Positions 51,572 to 63,841 of a stretch of 64,000 bases of DNA are shown piece after piece (the first letter of the stretch is position 1; each line of letters begins with the position of its first letter). This DNA is from Hippasteria phrygiana. Taxonomy: Eukaryota; Echinodermata; Asteroidea; Valvatida; Goniasteridae. The notes under the pieces were generated by a model. That model was not told the DNA's origin and made no database searches. It saw only the letters and a program-made list of their open reading frames with translations. The stretch is taken from NCBI GenBank assembly GCA_037893225.1, contig JAZGUH010000547.1, forward strand, positions 528,501 to 592,500, given 5' to 3'. Made by a program: the position numbers and the translations under genes.

Positions 51572-51910
51572 ATAGACCTTATCGCAAATACCGCCAGGTT
51601 GAGATGTCACAATGGTCATAAGGGATTGTGGGAGGGAATAAGGAGCAAACATTGCTCCCTTTTCCTTCAAACATTGCTCCCTTTTCCTTCAAACAATGCC
51701 TTTTGACCATTGTGCCGTCTCAACCTGGGGTGCGTTTTGGCGGTCATAACCGAAAATTGGTTGTTATTTTTGGTTAATCATTATGGTTCCTAATTCTCGC
51801 CTATTTAAAATTTCCAAAGAAATTCACCGACAAGAAACAACCTAATTCTTGGTTATGACTGTTATGACCACCGAAATGCACCCCTGGCTGTATTTACGAT
51901 AAGGCTCAAG
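51572..51910. mobile_element. Foldback element with a nested MITE
   Basis: Outer pair: ACCTTATCGCAAATACCGCC with TTGAGATGTCACAATGGTCA against TGACCATTGTGCCGTCTCAA with GTATTTACGATAAGG. A nested element at about 51728-51882 has ends GGTGCGTTTTGGCGGTCATA and GACCACCGAAATGCACC between CCTGG duplications. Confidence 0.8.
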
Positions 51911-53240
51911 TTATGGAGGAACATAGAGCTTGGAGGTGTTGAGCGCAATCTTCAAAGGCGCGCATTTTTTTTAAATGCGCGCTGCGCAATTTTTGAACAC
52001 GAAAATTGAGTTGGCTTGCGTAAATATAAAATGTGCGCATTATAGATGGAGCGCAATTTTTGAAAATCACGCAATCTTTATTATTCAAACAGTAAACGGG
52101 GTTGCACACGAACTGTAAGTTCTTAATTTCTTGTGACAAAGCACTTGAAAAGGGATGCTGGGATCCGGGGCTGGGATACAATTCAAGCCTCAGGTTTGGC
52201 AAAAGTATGGAAAACCAGTAGAAAAGTGTAAAACAAAAACAGAATAACAAAACTTCGTAAAAATGCTAGAAAATATATAAAACAGTGCTCAAGCTATTAG
52301 GAACAAGCAAATACATTGCAAAGTTCGGACGCGTACGTGAGGGGTGCACCATCATGACCAGCATGTGACAACATAATCTCCCACTATACTGACCTATAAG
52401 TTATTTCATAGAAGAAAAAAATCTTATCCAGTAGTCTCTCAGTTGCTGTGTGAAGAATGCAAATTAATTATAGATTGCTTCTTAATTTGCCATTTTCTTT
52501 TAAATGTTGGGAAGTTAGCCGATCAGACACAGAGGTTTAGATCATTTCCCAATGAAAAAAACACCGAAGGCAACTTGTCAAGCCAAACATGACCCAACTT
52601 CATAAAGATAGAAGCACAGAATCTCTGGTGATAATAACAGATGATATGACATCACCACAACAAAGATATGCGACAAAGTACATGAAGTATATGCAATAAA
52701 ATTCACATCGTAAACTTTATTCGCTTATAAAAAATATAGTTCACAAACAATGTCAACATATTTGCAAATCAAATAAATAAATGCTACACACACATTGTAA
52801 TATACGAATTTGCAAATATTCACGACATCGTGTAGCTCAAGAGCTGGAAAACTCAAAACTTGAAACCCTCTCCTCTTCACAAAATTATCCGACAGAAACG
52901 AGCGCCCTCTCACTTACAAGTTACAACTTTCAACTTCAAGATGATCACGATCTGTTTTTTTTTACATGCATAAAAGATAACTATGATAACCATGAATAAG
53001 GCTTACCATTGATTAAAGAAATCTTAATGCATGAAAATGCACCAAAAACTACATTATTAAACACGATCGGGACAGGAATGATAACGTTGACCAAATTTCA
53101 GTTTACCTTTGTTTATGTCTGCGACTGTTGCCAGTTGATTGCTTGCACAATGCACGTCGTCAGCGCACGTACCGTACGTTCGCACCATTAATTCGCACTG
53201 TACTGTACTATGGCCGGCAGCTACAATGTAGACAAACATG
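51911..53240. other. CBY1-IFT140 intergenic DNA or CBY1 first intron
   Basis: No element termini were recognised. The CBY1 noncoding first exon probably lies near 53.0-53.25 kb, but its donor could not be fixed. Confidence 0.4.
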
Positions 53241-53287
53241 CATCAGCCGTTGAAACAGTAACCTTTGACCCGTACAACATATTTTGT

Positions 53288-53300
53288 GTTGCTAGACAGC
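53288..53300 (-). promoter_or_regulatory. X-box-like RFX site between CBY1 and IFT140
   Basis: The minus strand reads GCTGTCTAGCAAC. Against the X-box pattern RYYRCC, 1-3 bases, RGNNAC, the right half AGCAAC is perfect and the left half has one mismatch. It lies about 45 bp upstream of a likely IFT140 first exon, a typical X-box position in ciliary genes. Confidence 0.55.
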
Positions 53301-53334
53301 GGTTTGGGGTCGGCTGCGATTTTGTTCCCTACTT

Positions 53335-53392
53335 TCCGTGAAAAATGGTCAGATCTGCCTGAGTTTCCAGTACGAAGATAACACAGAAAAAG
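53335..53392 (+). other. Probable IFT140 5' UTR exon
   Basis: A strong donor AAAAAG|GTAAGAG ends at 53392, and the exon preceding the start codon has an acceptor at 54950, so a noncoding first exon is required. The stretch contains a five-codon upstream frame starting ATGGTCAGATCT. The transcription start is not known. Confidence 0.45.
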
Positions 53393-53999
53393 GTAAGAGT
53401 TTACTGCACTACACTAATTACGTTGATTGTGAAACACAGTGACTGAAAAATGTTATAAATTTGTAGAGTTATTTTTCGTCTCGACCAGACGAGCCGCGTG
53501 AGAGCAGAGGCAGAAACCAGTCTGACATTGTGTTAAATAAACGTGAAGGTGGAACCAGTCTGAACTTTTGTATAGTGGCTATTTTTACGGCAGCCGTAAC
53601 GCGACTTTCAAATGCTATTGTTACGGCATAATAAAAACACAATGCGAACGTATATCAGATTTACAACTCCCCATCCTGCCAGAGTGCTTCGGTAGCTGGA
53701 TTGGTACGGCGTTGGTTTTGATAGCTGTGGACCTAGGATCGAATCCATGCCGCGCTGTCCGATTTTTAAAAATAAAAGTAGATTTATTTTTCTTCCCTAA
53801 AAATTGATTTCAGTGGTTTTAGAGATATTAAAAAAAAAAGGGAAATAAAGTCCGAGAACATTTGGTTGATAGTCTAGTTCCAGCAAGCAGCAAACATCGT
53901 GACGTAATACCATTACGACAGGGAACTAGGCTAGACAGTTCCGTAACGATGGCTGCTGTAACAGTAGCCACTGCGTTATATATAAAATTATGCTTTCCA

Positions 54000-54155
54000 G
54001 TCACTTCGCCCATTTTTCACTTCGCCCATTTTCCACTTAGCCCATTTTCCACTTAGCCCATTTTCCACTTCGCCCAAATGCCCTCTCGCCCAAATGCCAT
54101 TTCGCCCAAACGCCAATTCGCCCAAACGTTATTCACCCAATCATAACTTCACCCT
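54000..54155. repeat. Tandem repeat CTTCGCCCATTTTCCA
   Basis: About eight degenerate units of 16-18 bp with variants CTTAGCCCATTTTCCA and TTCGCCCAAACGCCA. Confidence 0.92.
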
Positions 54156-54950
54156 TGTTGAGTCTTTACTCTAATTTTACAGACTTTTAAAATATAAACA
54201 AATTGACAAAGCAACCTCCCCCTCCCTCTCGTTCATGCAACTTAATAACACTGATTAAACTGGTAATTAAATTGACTGATTTGATATCCCAAAACATAAA
54301 ATGTTTATTGTGAATGATTTCTAACCGGTCTATAATGTTTGTCTGTCTCAACTTATCTCCACTTAATTTACGCTGAACTTGTCTGAAGCATCAATGTACA
54401 CATGTTTGTATGGGTAATATGGTTGAAAAACAAACAAACTAAAATGCAAGAGTGGAATCGGCAAATCAAAAGAGCTTTTCTTTTCGTTTTTCCTTTATTG
54501 CTTTATTGAAAAGTGAATTTTGATTTTCGATTTTCAACAATTTTCCTTGACCCACCCACCCACCCACATTTTAGAATAAAACAAACGAAATTTGAAAATA
54601 TTGACAATTTTGAATGGCCCCTTAAAATATTCAAATCAATTTGTTAAGATCGAAAATTGGGGTGCGTGGGTGGGTCAAACAGAATTTCGAAAAAAATATC
54701 GAATTTTTGAATGGCCCCTAACATACACTATTCATACATTTCAGTTTTAATGTATCTCAGGAGTATTATTCTTATGGCCACTTTATAGAAAATATATTTC
54801 CAAATGATCAGAAAGTACTCACAACATTGGGCGTATCAGAACCGATGCAAGGAGTTGAGAATAAGTATTATTGGTTCTTTATGATTTTTTTTCCCCTTGG
54901 AAAAAGAATTGTTTTCATTGTAATCATATTTCTCTGTCTTTTCGGTGTAG
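54156..54950. other. IFT140 upstream intron, nothing recognised
   Basis: AT-rich with a CCCACCCACCCACC run at 54551 whose complement recurs at 54664. No gene or element was identified. Confidence 0.45.
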
Positions 54951-54965
54951 TGTTTTGCCATAGCG

Positions 54966-57900
54966 ATGACTGTTTATTTTGATCACCGTGTGGAGCCTCC
55001 CTCTGCTGGGGCTAACGTTGACATAGCCTGGCATCCCACTCGTCCCTATTTAGCCGTAGCCACGAGGGGTGAAGGAGTGGGTGGCTACATTCAAGTTTAC
55101 AACGAAGAAGTAAGACATGTTTTTGGTTTTCCATATTTATCCGCTTGTGTTTTTACACATTTTTAAAATGCAATAATAATGTGAAAAGGCAGATACTTCA
55201 AATGACAGTCAGTTACTTGTTATCAATAAACTTGTTTTCGCATTATTTGTACAAGTTTTTGGGCAACACATATCAATGAACTAGGATTAAATGACAATAT
55301 TTATAGTGGACCTGATGTAATTGGTATTAAGGAAACTGTCGGACAGTGTTGGAGTTGAGTCCTACACTCCGAGTACCAAGTTCTCTGAGTACATTTAGAG
55401 CCAAGTTCGGGCCGAGTCTGAGTACATTGATGATAGAGTCCTGGGCCAAAAATTTGAGTCCAAGTTTTTCAGGGTCCGAGTATGGGCCGAGTACGAGTAC
55501 ATAAACAGTCGAGTATGGGCCGAGTACGAGACAAAAATGCCAAGTTATGTTCTGAACATTATTATAACGAACCTGCATCATCAAGAGTCTAAACACCAAC
55601 AATTCAGGAGACTGACTATTTCACTTTATTTGCATATTTTTTATTTACTTTTTACCCAAGATGATGAAGTTGAACCAACTCAAAAACTCAAAAAGTTGTG
55701 CATCACATGTGATTGAGCCAGAAATTTCACCTTTTGGGAATTTACCCAACAGCGCAAGAACTGTTTATGAATGTGTACTTTTGAGTCCGAAGGTGCAGTA
55801 TCAAAAGATAAAATAATCGATTGTATTCCCGAGTACAGGTATCGAGAAATGAGTACAAAATGCCGAGTCCGGGCACAAGTCAGAGTACAAAATGCCGAGT
55901 CCGGGCACAAGTCAGAGTACAAAAAGCCGAGTACGTGCTAAATCCAATTTTTTTTTAGTACTGAAAAATCAAGTTTGGGCAGAGTACTTTATACATGACT
56001 TAGTGGTACTTGAGTTGTACTTGAGTACGATTATGAGTACGCACAGTCCAACACTGCAGTCAGAATCGTCTTAGAAATTCATCAGACGGCACCTGTTTGG
56101 ACAGTGTTGTCAAACGTTTCTTGACCTCCTCCCTTTAGGGTGAGCCCATAGAGAACTCCAATGTACAGCGATCTTTCTCCCCATCGGCTCTAGCCTGGAA
56201 TCCATCCAAGCCGTCTGTCGCAGTCGGCTGGGAAAATGGAGAGATCCATGTTTGGAGCGAGCAACATCGTGAGGTGTACGAGGCGCCCAAGATACACAAA
56301 GGGGAAGTGTGCTTGATTGTCTGGAACGATGCGGGAAATCGTGTCTTGACAGCCGACAGGGTATGATTCTATCTTGAAATTTTTTCCTACATTTTTGTCC
56401 CGAAACTGAAATCTCATTGAACATTTTTCATAACAGTGTTACACACTGTCATATGAAAATCACCCAATGAAGGGCTTGGGTGCAGGAGTACTGCAACTTT
56501 ACTTCCAAGAGCTTAGTTGAGGATGGAGCACTAGTGTTGTGAGTACAGAACATGCCAAATGAGGTTTGTGATACCGTCCTACGTTTATCCAAATGTTTTC
56601 CTCCAAAGTCCTACTTTTGTCCTGTTCTTTGGAAAATTTTGATCTTATTATTCTCCTATTTTTTCACCTGGGTCTGTTTGAAAGCCTGTTCTAATATTTC
56701 CAACTTAAAAAAAGTTATATCCTCATTGAGTGATTCCCACACTGCCGCTTCCTAGGTTGTATCGTAAAGGCTATACAAAGTTAATGACTTCTAACTAGCT
56801 CCTTGTAAACATACATTGTGTAGGGCAAGAGAGCTGAGTTGATGGAGCACCAGTATGGCAATACAGAGGTCATCGGTTCAAATCCCATTCCTGTCAGTTT
56901 TCTTTTACCACATGGTAAAGTTAACAAAATTTGTCTTGAGGTTTAACAGAGAACATTACTGGAAGTTTAAGATTTCAGATCCTTGTCCACTCCCCGAATG
57001 ATCTTAAGTTTCTAAGGCTCGACTTTGGCGGTAATGTCAATCTTGCTTTCTTTTTACAGACGGGATTGATTGCGTTGTGGAAATGCGATGCACGAGGGCA
57101 CTTCAGTTCGACACCTCTGTGCAAGGAAGAATTAGATCAGATTACAACTCAGTGCGTGTTTCAGCCAGGCATCGGCACAGATATTGCTGCGTAAGTCAAA
57201 CTCTATTGACTTTTTGGCCTACTGCCAGTTTGTACTAATCTTGTAGAGCTGTGCATTCAAACCGGGTACCCGAGTACTCGATCACTAATGTCAGGAACCG
57301 GTTCCAGATTATGGAATCGAGTACCCGTAACCGAATTAACATATTACTTAGTAATTTCTTAGTAATTTATTTTTATGTCATTTGTGGGGAATTTTCCAAA
57401 TGAAAACCAGGGTACATGGAAAAACAGATTAACGTTAATGACGCTTGCAAAAATGCAGTTTACACCATAAAGCTATAGAGCTCACTGTAAACACTTGCAT
57501 CTTGCTGCATTGATGCACCGATGTGGTAGTATTAACGTGCGGACCTTTACAAACAATATGAACAGCAATTTCCGAGATTTATTTTTTGGGATTGGCTTTC
57601 TTTAACTGGTTCCAGTGTAACCATGCTTTTTTTCAATGGAGTACCCGATCCCTGTATTACCCGTAAATGCATACCCCTACAATCTTGTGGGATGAGAATG
57701 AATAGAATATTTTTCAAATTTACCTTTTTTCTTTCCTCCTGCCGTGCCTGTAGTGAGACCTCAGCCCTAGCTCGAGCTGCTGTGAGCGGTGATCAGAGGG
57801 CTCTAGATATGTTCTCATGGGACAAGAGTTCTCTGAAACTGCCAGGATCTAACAACGATGGTCTGACTTGCTACATCGGTGGCTCTGAAGGTAAATACTC

Positions 57901-60900
57901 AGGTTACTCTACATACTACCGTTGATATCATAAAATGTTTGGATGTGATAAAGATGGATAACAAGATGCAAAATAGGTATTATTTGAACTTTGCATGGTG
58001 GAGTTGTAGGGCTGTGCCAAATATTCGAATATTCGATCGATTATCAAATATTCAAATAGTTATTTTCAAGTTTGAATATTCAAAGATGAAATGCAAAGGA
58101 ATATAAGAATGGGTAAAAGGTCAAATTGTTAAAATTTCATCCATGACTTGGTAACTGGTTCCTGTCCAAATAATTGTATGACAGCAGGCTATCTATCTGT
58201 GTTACAAACACGTAATTGATGACGAAGGTACCTGTTCCTACTTTTTGTCAGGAAAATGTAATTTTCTCACCCGGGCAAAAAAGGTTTAGTTTTTTTTCAG
58301 AAAAGTTGTTTATTATTATTATTATTATTTATTTTACTCCACAATTCAAAATACATGTTGTACAAAATTACATTAAAAATATTGAGCAATACATGTATAC
58401 AAAATCTAAAAAAAAAAAAAAAAAATTGTGGAGAAGGCAAAGCCGAGGAGGAAAACAAATTCCTATAACCAAAAGGTTTGACCTGCCCTAAGAGGTTCGA
58501 CCTGCCCTAAAAGGTTCGACCTGCCCTAAAAGGTTCGACCTGCCCTAAAAGGTTCGACCTGCTACAAAGTAGTAGTAGTCAAATACTAGCTGGAGTACAA
58601 ATGTACTGAGCATAAATACAAGCGTATATGAGTACCTTAACCCTTAGGTTGTTGTCGAGTATATTGTCCTGTGTACGAGTACAGAAAAATGTACTCAAGT
58701 CCGAGTTTTGTATGAGTACTATGTACTACAACTCTAGTGCCCATTACAAGAACAAGGTTAACTGTATTAATTGTTGCAGAAGGGTTTTAGACGAATTCTA
58801 CAGTGATATTTTTGATTCCCTTGGTTCTAGGCAAAGGTTTTTACATTGATGACAAAGGCACCTGCAGCCAGGTTCTGACTACGGACGGACCAATCAAGAA
58901 GATGCTGTTTAACAAGCATCGTAACATCCTAGTGGTTATAACGCAGGCACTCATGCTAGCTCAGTACAGTCTGTCATCGGACGGCAAGACCACAGAAACT
59001 ATGAAGGTAGGTACTTATAAGTGTCAGTCTGCTCCTCTGTCTGCTTGGCTGTTGATTTTTCATTGCATGTCATTCTGACATGATGGGCAAGTTCTAGCTG
59101 TGATCATTAATCAGTTTACCACGAAACAGCAAGCAGTGGTTGGCAAGTTCTCAAACTTATCAAACTTTTCCATCTGTATGTGTGTCTAATGTTGTCCGTT
59201 ATTGTCTGAAGCATATGTGACCTTGTAACTCGTTTTCTCTTTGACGGTGTCACTGTCTGTCAATCGTTGTTTACCTTTATGTCTCTCTTTAGCTGTATAC
59301 GTGTAAAGGCCGGTTTATACTCGCTGTGACTGCGTTTGCGCATCCAGACATTTGATCTTCGGATGAAGCGTTCATACTTGGCCAAAGTTTGAATTCGATT
59401 TCATGCGTGTGACGCCAAATGTTAAATAATTTCAATATGACCCACTATGCATACGATCAGTGTGTACACACTTTCAAAATCTTTCTTAAAGTGCGCGTAC
59501 ATACGAACTTTGTTTACGCACTACATGGTTTTTTTGCGCACTGAAGACCGCTAAAAATGGACCAGCAAGCTGCGTACGCAATGAATACACAGCGAGTACA
59601 CAGCGAGTATGAACCAGCCTTTACTGTCACTCTCTAAATGTCACACTCACTCTTTCACTGTCGCTCTCACTGTCACTCTGTCATTCTCACTGTCATTCTG
59701 CCACTGTCATGTTTAACTGTCATTAGAACAGAGGTTTTCACCCTTTTCTGACGTAGTGTAGGAAGCAGTGTATGCTCAGTGCTCTCCAAGAGCCTGTGTG
59801 AAAAATTTTACAGGCTGGATTCGAACCATGAACTCCTGCTTAAGAGGTTAAGACGTCTGCACTAGTAAGCAGGAGGTCGTGGGTTCGAGTCCTGCCCGAG
59901 TAAGCCTGTGATTTTTTTAACACAGGCTCTCGGAAAGCTCTGATCATACAGTGCTTCCTACATTATGTTGGGAAAGGGCAAAATAGCCTCTACTCCACTC
60001 TAATTTATATCATCCCGATACAAATTCCATCTTCTCACTTAACTGTCATTGTTGTTCTGTCATTCTATCTGTGTTTAACTTTGTCACCATCTGTGTATGT
60101 CTCTGTGTAGTGACTGTCCTTTTCTCTGTCTTCCTCCTTATCTAAACCTACTGTTGATCGATAACTGAATATTTGACTTCCTCACTGCTCATTCCTTACA
60201 TCCTTTAGGTGAAGCTGAGTGGTAAAGCAACAGAGACGGACTGTGATATGGTGTGGGCTGGCAAGGGCTTGCTAGCGACGGCTAGTGGAGAATGTGTCAT
60301 CAGGTAATTCTCTTTTTTTTCTTTCATGAAGGCAATTTTAAATTTTGTTTTGAGTCCGTAAACCCACCCAGAGCTAACAGATAGCTGAGAGTAGACAAAT
60401 AAAGTGTAGGCAACTTTAGGTTGGGTATTTGACTGAATTTGGAATTTAACCATTTCATCCATCCATTATATTCCAGAAATTAACTAACGATTGCTCCATA
60501 AAAATGTTTCAGTAAAACGGCAGTAGTTGAAATAGAAAAGTAACATTAGACTATTTGGTATATTCAACTTGCTCATATACAGACAATGTGAATGGTATCT
60601 TTTTAAAATGGTTTTTCACACCAGCTGTCTTTATAGTGGTACATGTACATAGTGATAGAGGGCACGCTGCCTCGATTTTGACAAAATTACCAGATTCAGA
60701 GAACTTGCAAGAGGATTAATTTGTCCAGAGATTTCAGTTATATTCTTGACCTTTCAGGATGTGGGATCTGGACAAGGATGACAACTACATCTTGGGTCTT
60801 GATGTTCATCAGGGATTTGAGACGGGGGAATGCATCAATTGCGTTGCCTACTCCTCCAGGAAAGGTATGTGTGAATCAACGCCGATCCGTTTCGTCAGTA

Positions 60901-63841
60901 GACCTTGATCATTCTACAGTCTGGTTTCCAGAAGGGAATTCATCACTGAAGCACTGAGTCATCAGAAGATAAATTTTTCACCAGACTGAGTTGTCTTGTG
61001 AAAAACAGATGATTTGGTCCTTGAAGCATGACAAACATAGATTTAAGTTTTCCCACTGTCTATTGCTTGCATACATTTGTATCTCCTCCCAGATTTTGGC
61101 GAACACTTTCAAAACTGTTCACATTTTCCTCAGAGTGATAGATATACTGTAGACAATATGTGACCTGGGGCCGATTTCACGAAACTCTTCTTAACTTATG
61201 ACTCATCTTAGGACTTAAGACGAGTTCCTGCTCTAAGATCGATCTTAGCTAAGACGCGTCCTGAGATCGATTTCACTAAACCCTTCTTAAGCAAGACGCA
61301 TCCGAAATACAGATAAACAAACCGCTAATTAATGGACGAGGATGACCTTTCGCATGCAACGGCTGTATCATGTTCAATTTGGCACTTTCGCGTAACAGCC
61401 GTCAGATGTGTACGCGCATGCAGTAAATTCAAGATGATTGATTGGTGATTGTTTTGGATGAAAAATTTGAATGCCGATTCATAAATGCCTCAGCGAGTTT
61501 CATTATCCCTTTTGGTCGAGAGCCTGTCACATGGGTGTGTTTAAACGGTTGTTTAAACACGGCTGTTAAAAACGGTTGTTAAAAACGGCTGTTAAAAAAC
61601 CTTTCTAAAACGGCTGTTAAAAACGGTTGTTTAAACACGGCGTGTCATAACCAACTGTTTTCAGCCGATACGCAACTGGGAGAGCGTAGTAGGTGCACGC
61701 ACAATATTTACTGAACTTCATAATGTAAGACAACGCTAATGCACGCGTATAAAATGCTGCATTCGTGCGTGTGCGTACGCGCACGCGACAGACAGGCGCG
61801 GAGTGCCTTCACGCGCTCACAAGTCCGATACGTACGCATGTGTTTTGTACTGAGCAAATGGGAGAAAAAGTGGGGAGAAAAAGCTTTGCATTTTGTCCTT
61901 TTTACGGGAGGTTTTTGCATTTTTCGTAAGGGTCGTGACCGCTGTTAATGATCCGAGCCTTTGGCTCGGTCCATTAACAGCGGTCACGCCCCTCCTCGGT
62001 TATTTAATGACGTGGCAAAGACCGGGTCATCACACTTTTGTCCCTTTATTAATATTACACTCAACCGGGTATCGGGCTCCAATTCATCTCCAACCCTTGG
62101 AATATTCCCTGCCTTTGAACCTATATCTCTTAAGGATTTCCTCATCATTTAGATTATCTAGTGGATTTCTTCTATCTCGGAATATCCTCTCTCTCTCCTA
62201 ATTGCCCGCCGAGCTTTGTAATCAGCGAGAAGCATAAGCGCCATTGTTGCTTTTCAGTAAATTGTATGTGTTCGCATATAGATAAGACGACCCCCAGACC
62301 GATCTTAAGTTAAGACGAGTTCAGCCGCGTTGCTAAGGAAGTTAGGACGTGTTGAACGCGTCCTAACTTTGGTGAAATTGATCCTAGGACGAGTCGCGAG
62401 TTAAGACGAGTTACTCTTCCTAAGATGCGTCTTAGCGTTTCGTGAAATCGGCCCCAGTTCCCACAAAATGGGTAGGAAGAGCAAAATTTGAAAATCACAC
62501 CTCGAGTGCCCTAGGGCTTGTGATGGGCAATTTGCATAAAAAAAATTAAAATGCGTGTATCGCAAGCGTGATTTTAATAAACCCATAGATATGGAATATA
62601 AAGACAAACCACGATTTCTCCCATATGCGTACGCTGATAGGTATACGAATACGCGTACGCAAAATACGCACGCATTATACGAACTCCGTTAATCGATGAA
62701 AACAGCCTTCAACTATTACACAAATCAAAGTTAGTTTTGAGTGTTTTTTTTCATTATTTGTTTTCATCCATCGTGGTATGTGCAATTTCTTAAACACCTC
62801 CTTCCCATATATAAGGACACATGGAATACATAGATGTGAAATTGGCTTCTTCCGCAAGTTAAAACAAGAATAAAATATTTTTATGTTTTGAGTCGCATTA
62901 CACAGAGGTCTTAGAACCTGGATGTCAGTCGTAAAGACTAGGATGTCCAACCTGGGCTACGTAGAGCCATTCTCTACCACCATTGTTTCTTGTTTCAGGA
63001 GTGCTGGTTGGCGGGACAGACAAGGGCCGCGTTGCCATGTGGAAGTTTGCACCAGCTCGGGGAATTATGGCACGGAAACAAGAAGGAGCAACCAAGTGGA
63101 AATTACAGGTATTACACATGTATTTTTATTGCTATATTTTTTATCTTTCTCTTACATGTAAGTAATGCATGATTGATAATTTTCACGAAAAGATTAAGTT
63201 ATTGTTATGAATTTTATTTGACCATTTTAGAATTAATTTGAAATTTTTGAGACTCCTTTACACTGCCTGTCCGGCTGTAGTTGATGGGATGCTGGTATAC
63301 CAAGATGGGTTTGTGCAGCCAAGCGTAATGCAAACAATAGGCAAACAATGGATTGAGTATGCGCAAAAATGCGCATACAGATGACAACCGGTCAGGTGGT
63401 CTTTTTTTCCAAACCACGGCAAGGGCCGTGTTCTGTATTCAAGTGGTTCAAACAAAATCAGTAAAAAAAAAATTAAAAATGGAGAAAATATTTAGCTTTT
63501 CTTTTTAATATTATCAAACAAACCTCAAGGAAACACCTACAGTTTTGGGAGACCGCCAACATAGGGCAAGATAGTTGGTAGAGCACCGGTATGGTATTCC
63601 GGAGGACACAGGTTCAAATCCCGCTCCTGCCAGTTTTCTTTGTTCACCGTACACATATTTTTAATGTAAAAGATATGTAAAAGTTCATGTGTGTTGATAA
63701 TACCTACAGGCTCCGTCTGTGCTTGAGGGAAACATCTTACAAGCCAAGTGGGGTACAAGCCGAGATTATCTGGCTCTGAATAGCATCAGTAGTGTGGTTA
63801 TACTCCATGCACTCAACATGAGTGCTCACATCAAAGATCAG
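54966..63841 (+). CDS. IFT140: Intraflagellar transport protein 140 homolog, N-terminal part (runs off window)
   Basis: Core subunit of the IFT-A complex for retrograde transport in cilia and delivery of membrane proteins. Coding exons so far: 54966-55109, 56139-56360, 57060-57190, 57754-57890, 58831-59006, 60209-60303, 60758-60864, 62999-63108, 63710-63841; phases agree and give 418 residues of an expected ~1460, and the last exon ends in a donor at 63842. All of this is N-terminal WD40 propeller, with blades seen at WHPTRPYLAVA, AWNPSKPSVAVGWENGEIHV, WNDAGNRVLTADRTGLIALW, VRMWDLDKDDNYIL-like and GGTDKGRVAMWKF. Family-specific text includes ARAAVSGDQRALDMFSW and VKLSGKATETD. The ATG follows a splice acceptor at 54950, so the start is in the second exon at least. 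Confidence 0.96.
55344..56056. mobile_element. Element with CAGTGTTGGA termini and dispersed GAGTAC motifs
   Basis: The left end CAGTGTTGGAGTTGAGTCC and right end GCACAGTCCAACACTG are inverted. The interior is saturated with GAGTAC/GTACTC and CCGAGT motifs. The flanks allow a weak 8-bp duplication with mismatches. It lies in IFT140 intron 1. Confidence 0.72.
56820..56925 (+). mobile_element. tRNA-derived SINE family S1, plus orientation
   Basis: GGGCAAGAGAGCTGAGTTGA and ATCGGTTCAAATCCCATTCC (A- and B-box regions), with CTGTCAGTTTTCTTTT as the tail. Confidence 0.82.
57244..57680. mobile_element. hAT-like element with TAGAGCTGTGCATTC end
   Basis: The left TAGAGCTGTGCATTCAAACC and right TAAATGCATACCCCTAC ends are imperfect inverted repeats. 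AATCTTG flanks both sides (57237-57243, 57681-57687). Sub-terminal GGTACCCGAGTACTCG is repeated inverted. In IFT140 intron 3. Confidence 0.8.
58475..58562. repeat. 21-bp tandem repeat AAAAGGTTCGACCTGCCCT
   Basis: Four to five units, nearly perfect, in an IFT140 intron. Confidence 0.95.
59745..60030. mobile_element. Composite inverted-repeat element with opposed tRNA-like heads (family S2, copy 3)
   Basis: Outer ends GTAGTGTAGGAAGCAGTGTA and TACAGTGCTTCCTACATTAT are inverted, followed by GGGAAAGGGCAAAA. Inside, 59820-59860 (minus) and 59848-59905 (plus) are facing tRNA-like ends, the latter with GGTCGTGGGTTCGAGTCCTG. Confidence 0.82.
61166..62456. mobile_element. 1.3-kb non-autonomous transposon with GGGGCCGATTTCACGAAAC termini
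   Basis: GGGGCCGATTTCACGAAAC and GTTTCGTGAAATCGGCCCC are perfect inverted ends. Both arms contain many copies of TTAAGACGAGTT/TTAGGAC-type motifs. The interior includes a GTTAAAAACGGCTG tandem stretch (61545-61640) and a 53-bp hairpin at 61935. No transposase frame is seen. In IFT140 intron 7. Confidence 0.85.
61935..61987. repeat. 53-bp hairpin
   Basis: GTGACCGCTGTTAATG and CATTAACAGCGGTCAC pair perfectly. CCGAGCC and GGCTCGG extend the stem after a two-base mismatch, around a TTT loop. Confidence 0.88.
63257..63452. mobile_element. TTAA-site MITE family T1 (copy h), diverged
   Basis: Contains GTAGTTGATGGGATGCTGGT, TTGTGCAGCCAAGCGTAATG and GGTCAGGTGGTCTTTTTTTC, as in other T1 copies. The TTAA ends have been lost. 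Confidence 0.75.
63543..63655 (+). mobile_element. tRNA-derived SINE family S1, plus orientation
   Basis: GGGAGACCGCCAACATAGGG, then the tRNA-like head with TTGGTAGAGCACCGG, CACAGGTTCAAATCCCGCTC and CTGCCA, then TTTTCTTTGTTCACCG. It lies just upstream of the last IFT140 exon in the window. Confidence 0.87.

Noticed and set aside
56110..56424. 104-codon minus-strand open frame
   Set aside because: Antisense shadow of IFT140 exon 56139-56360.
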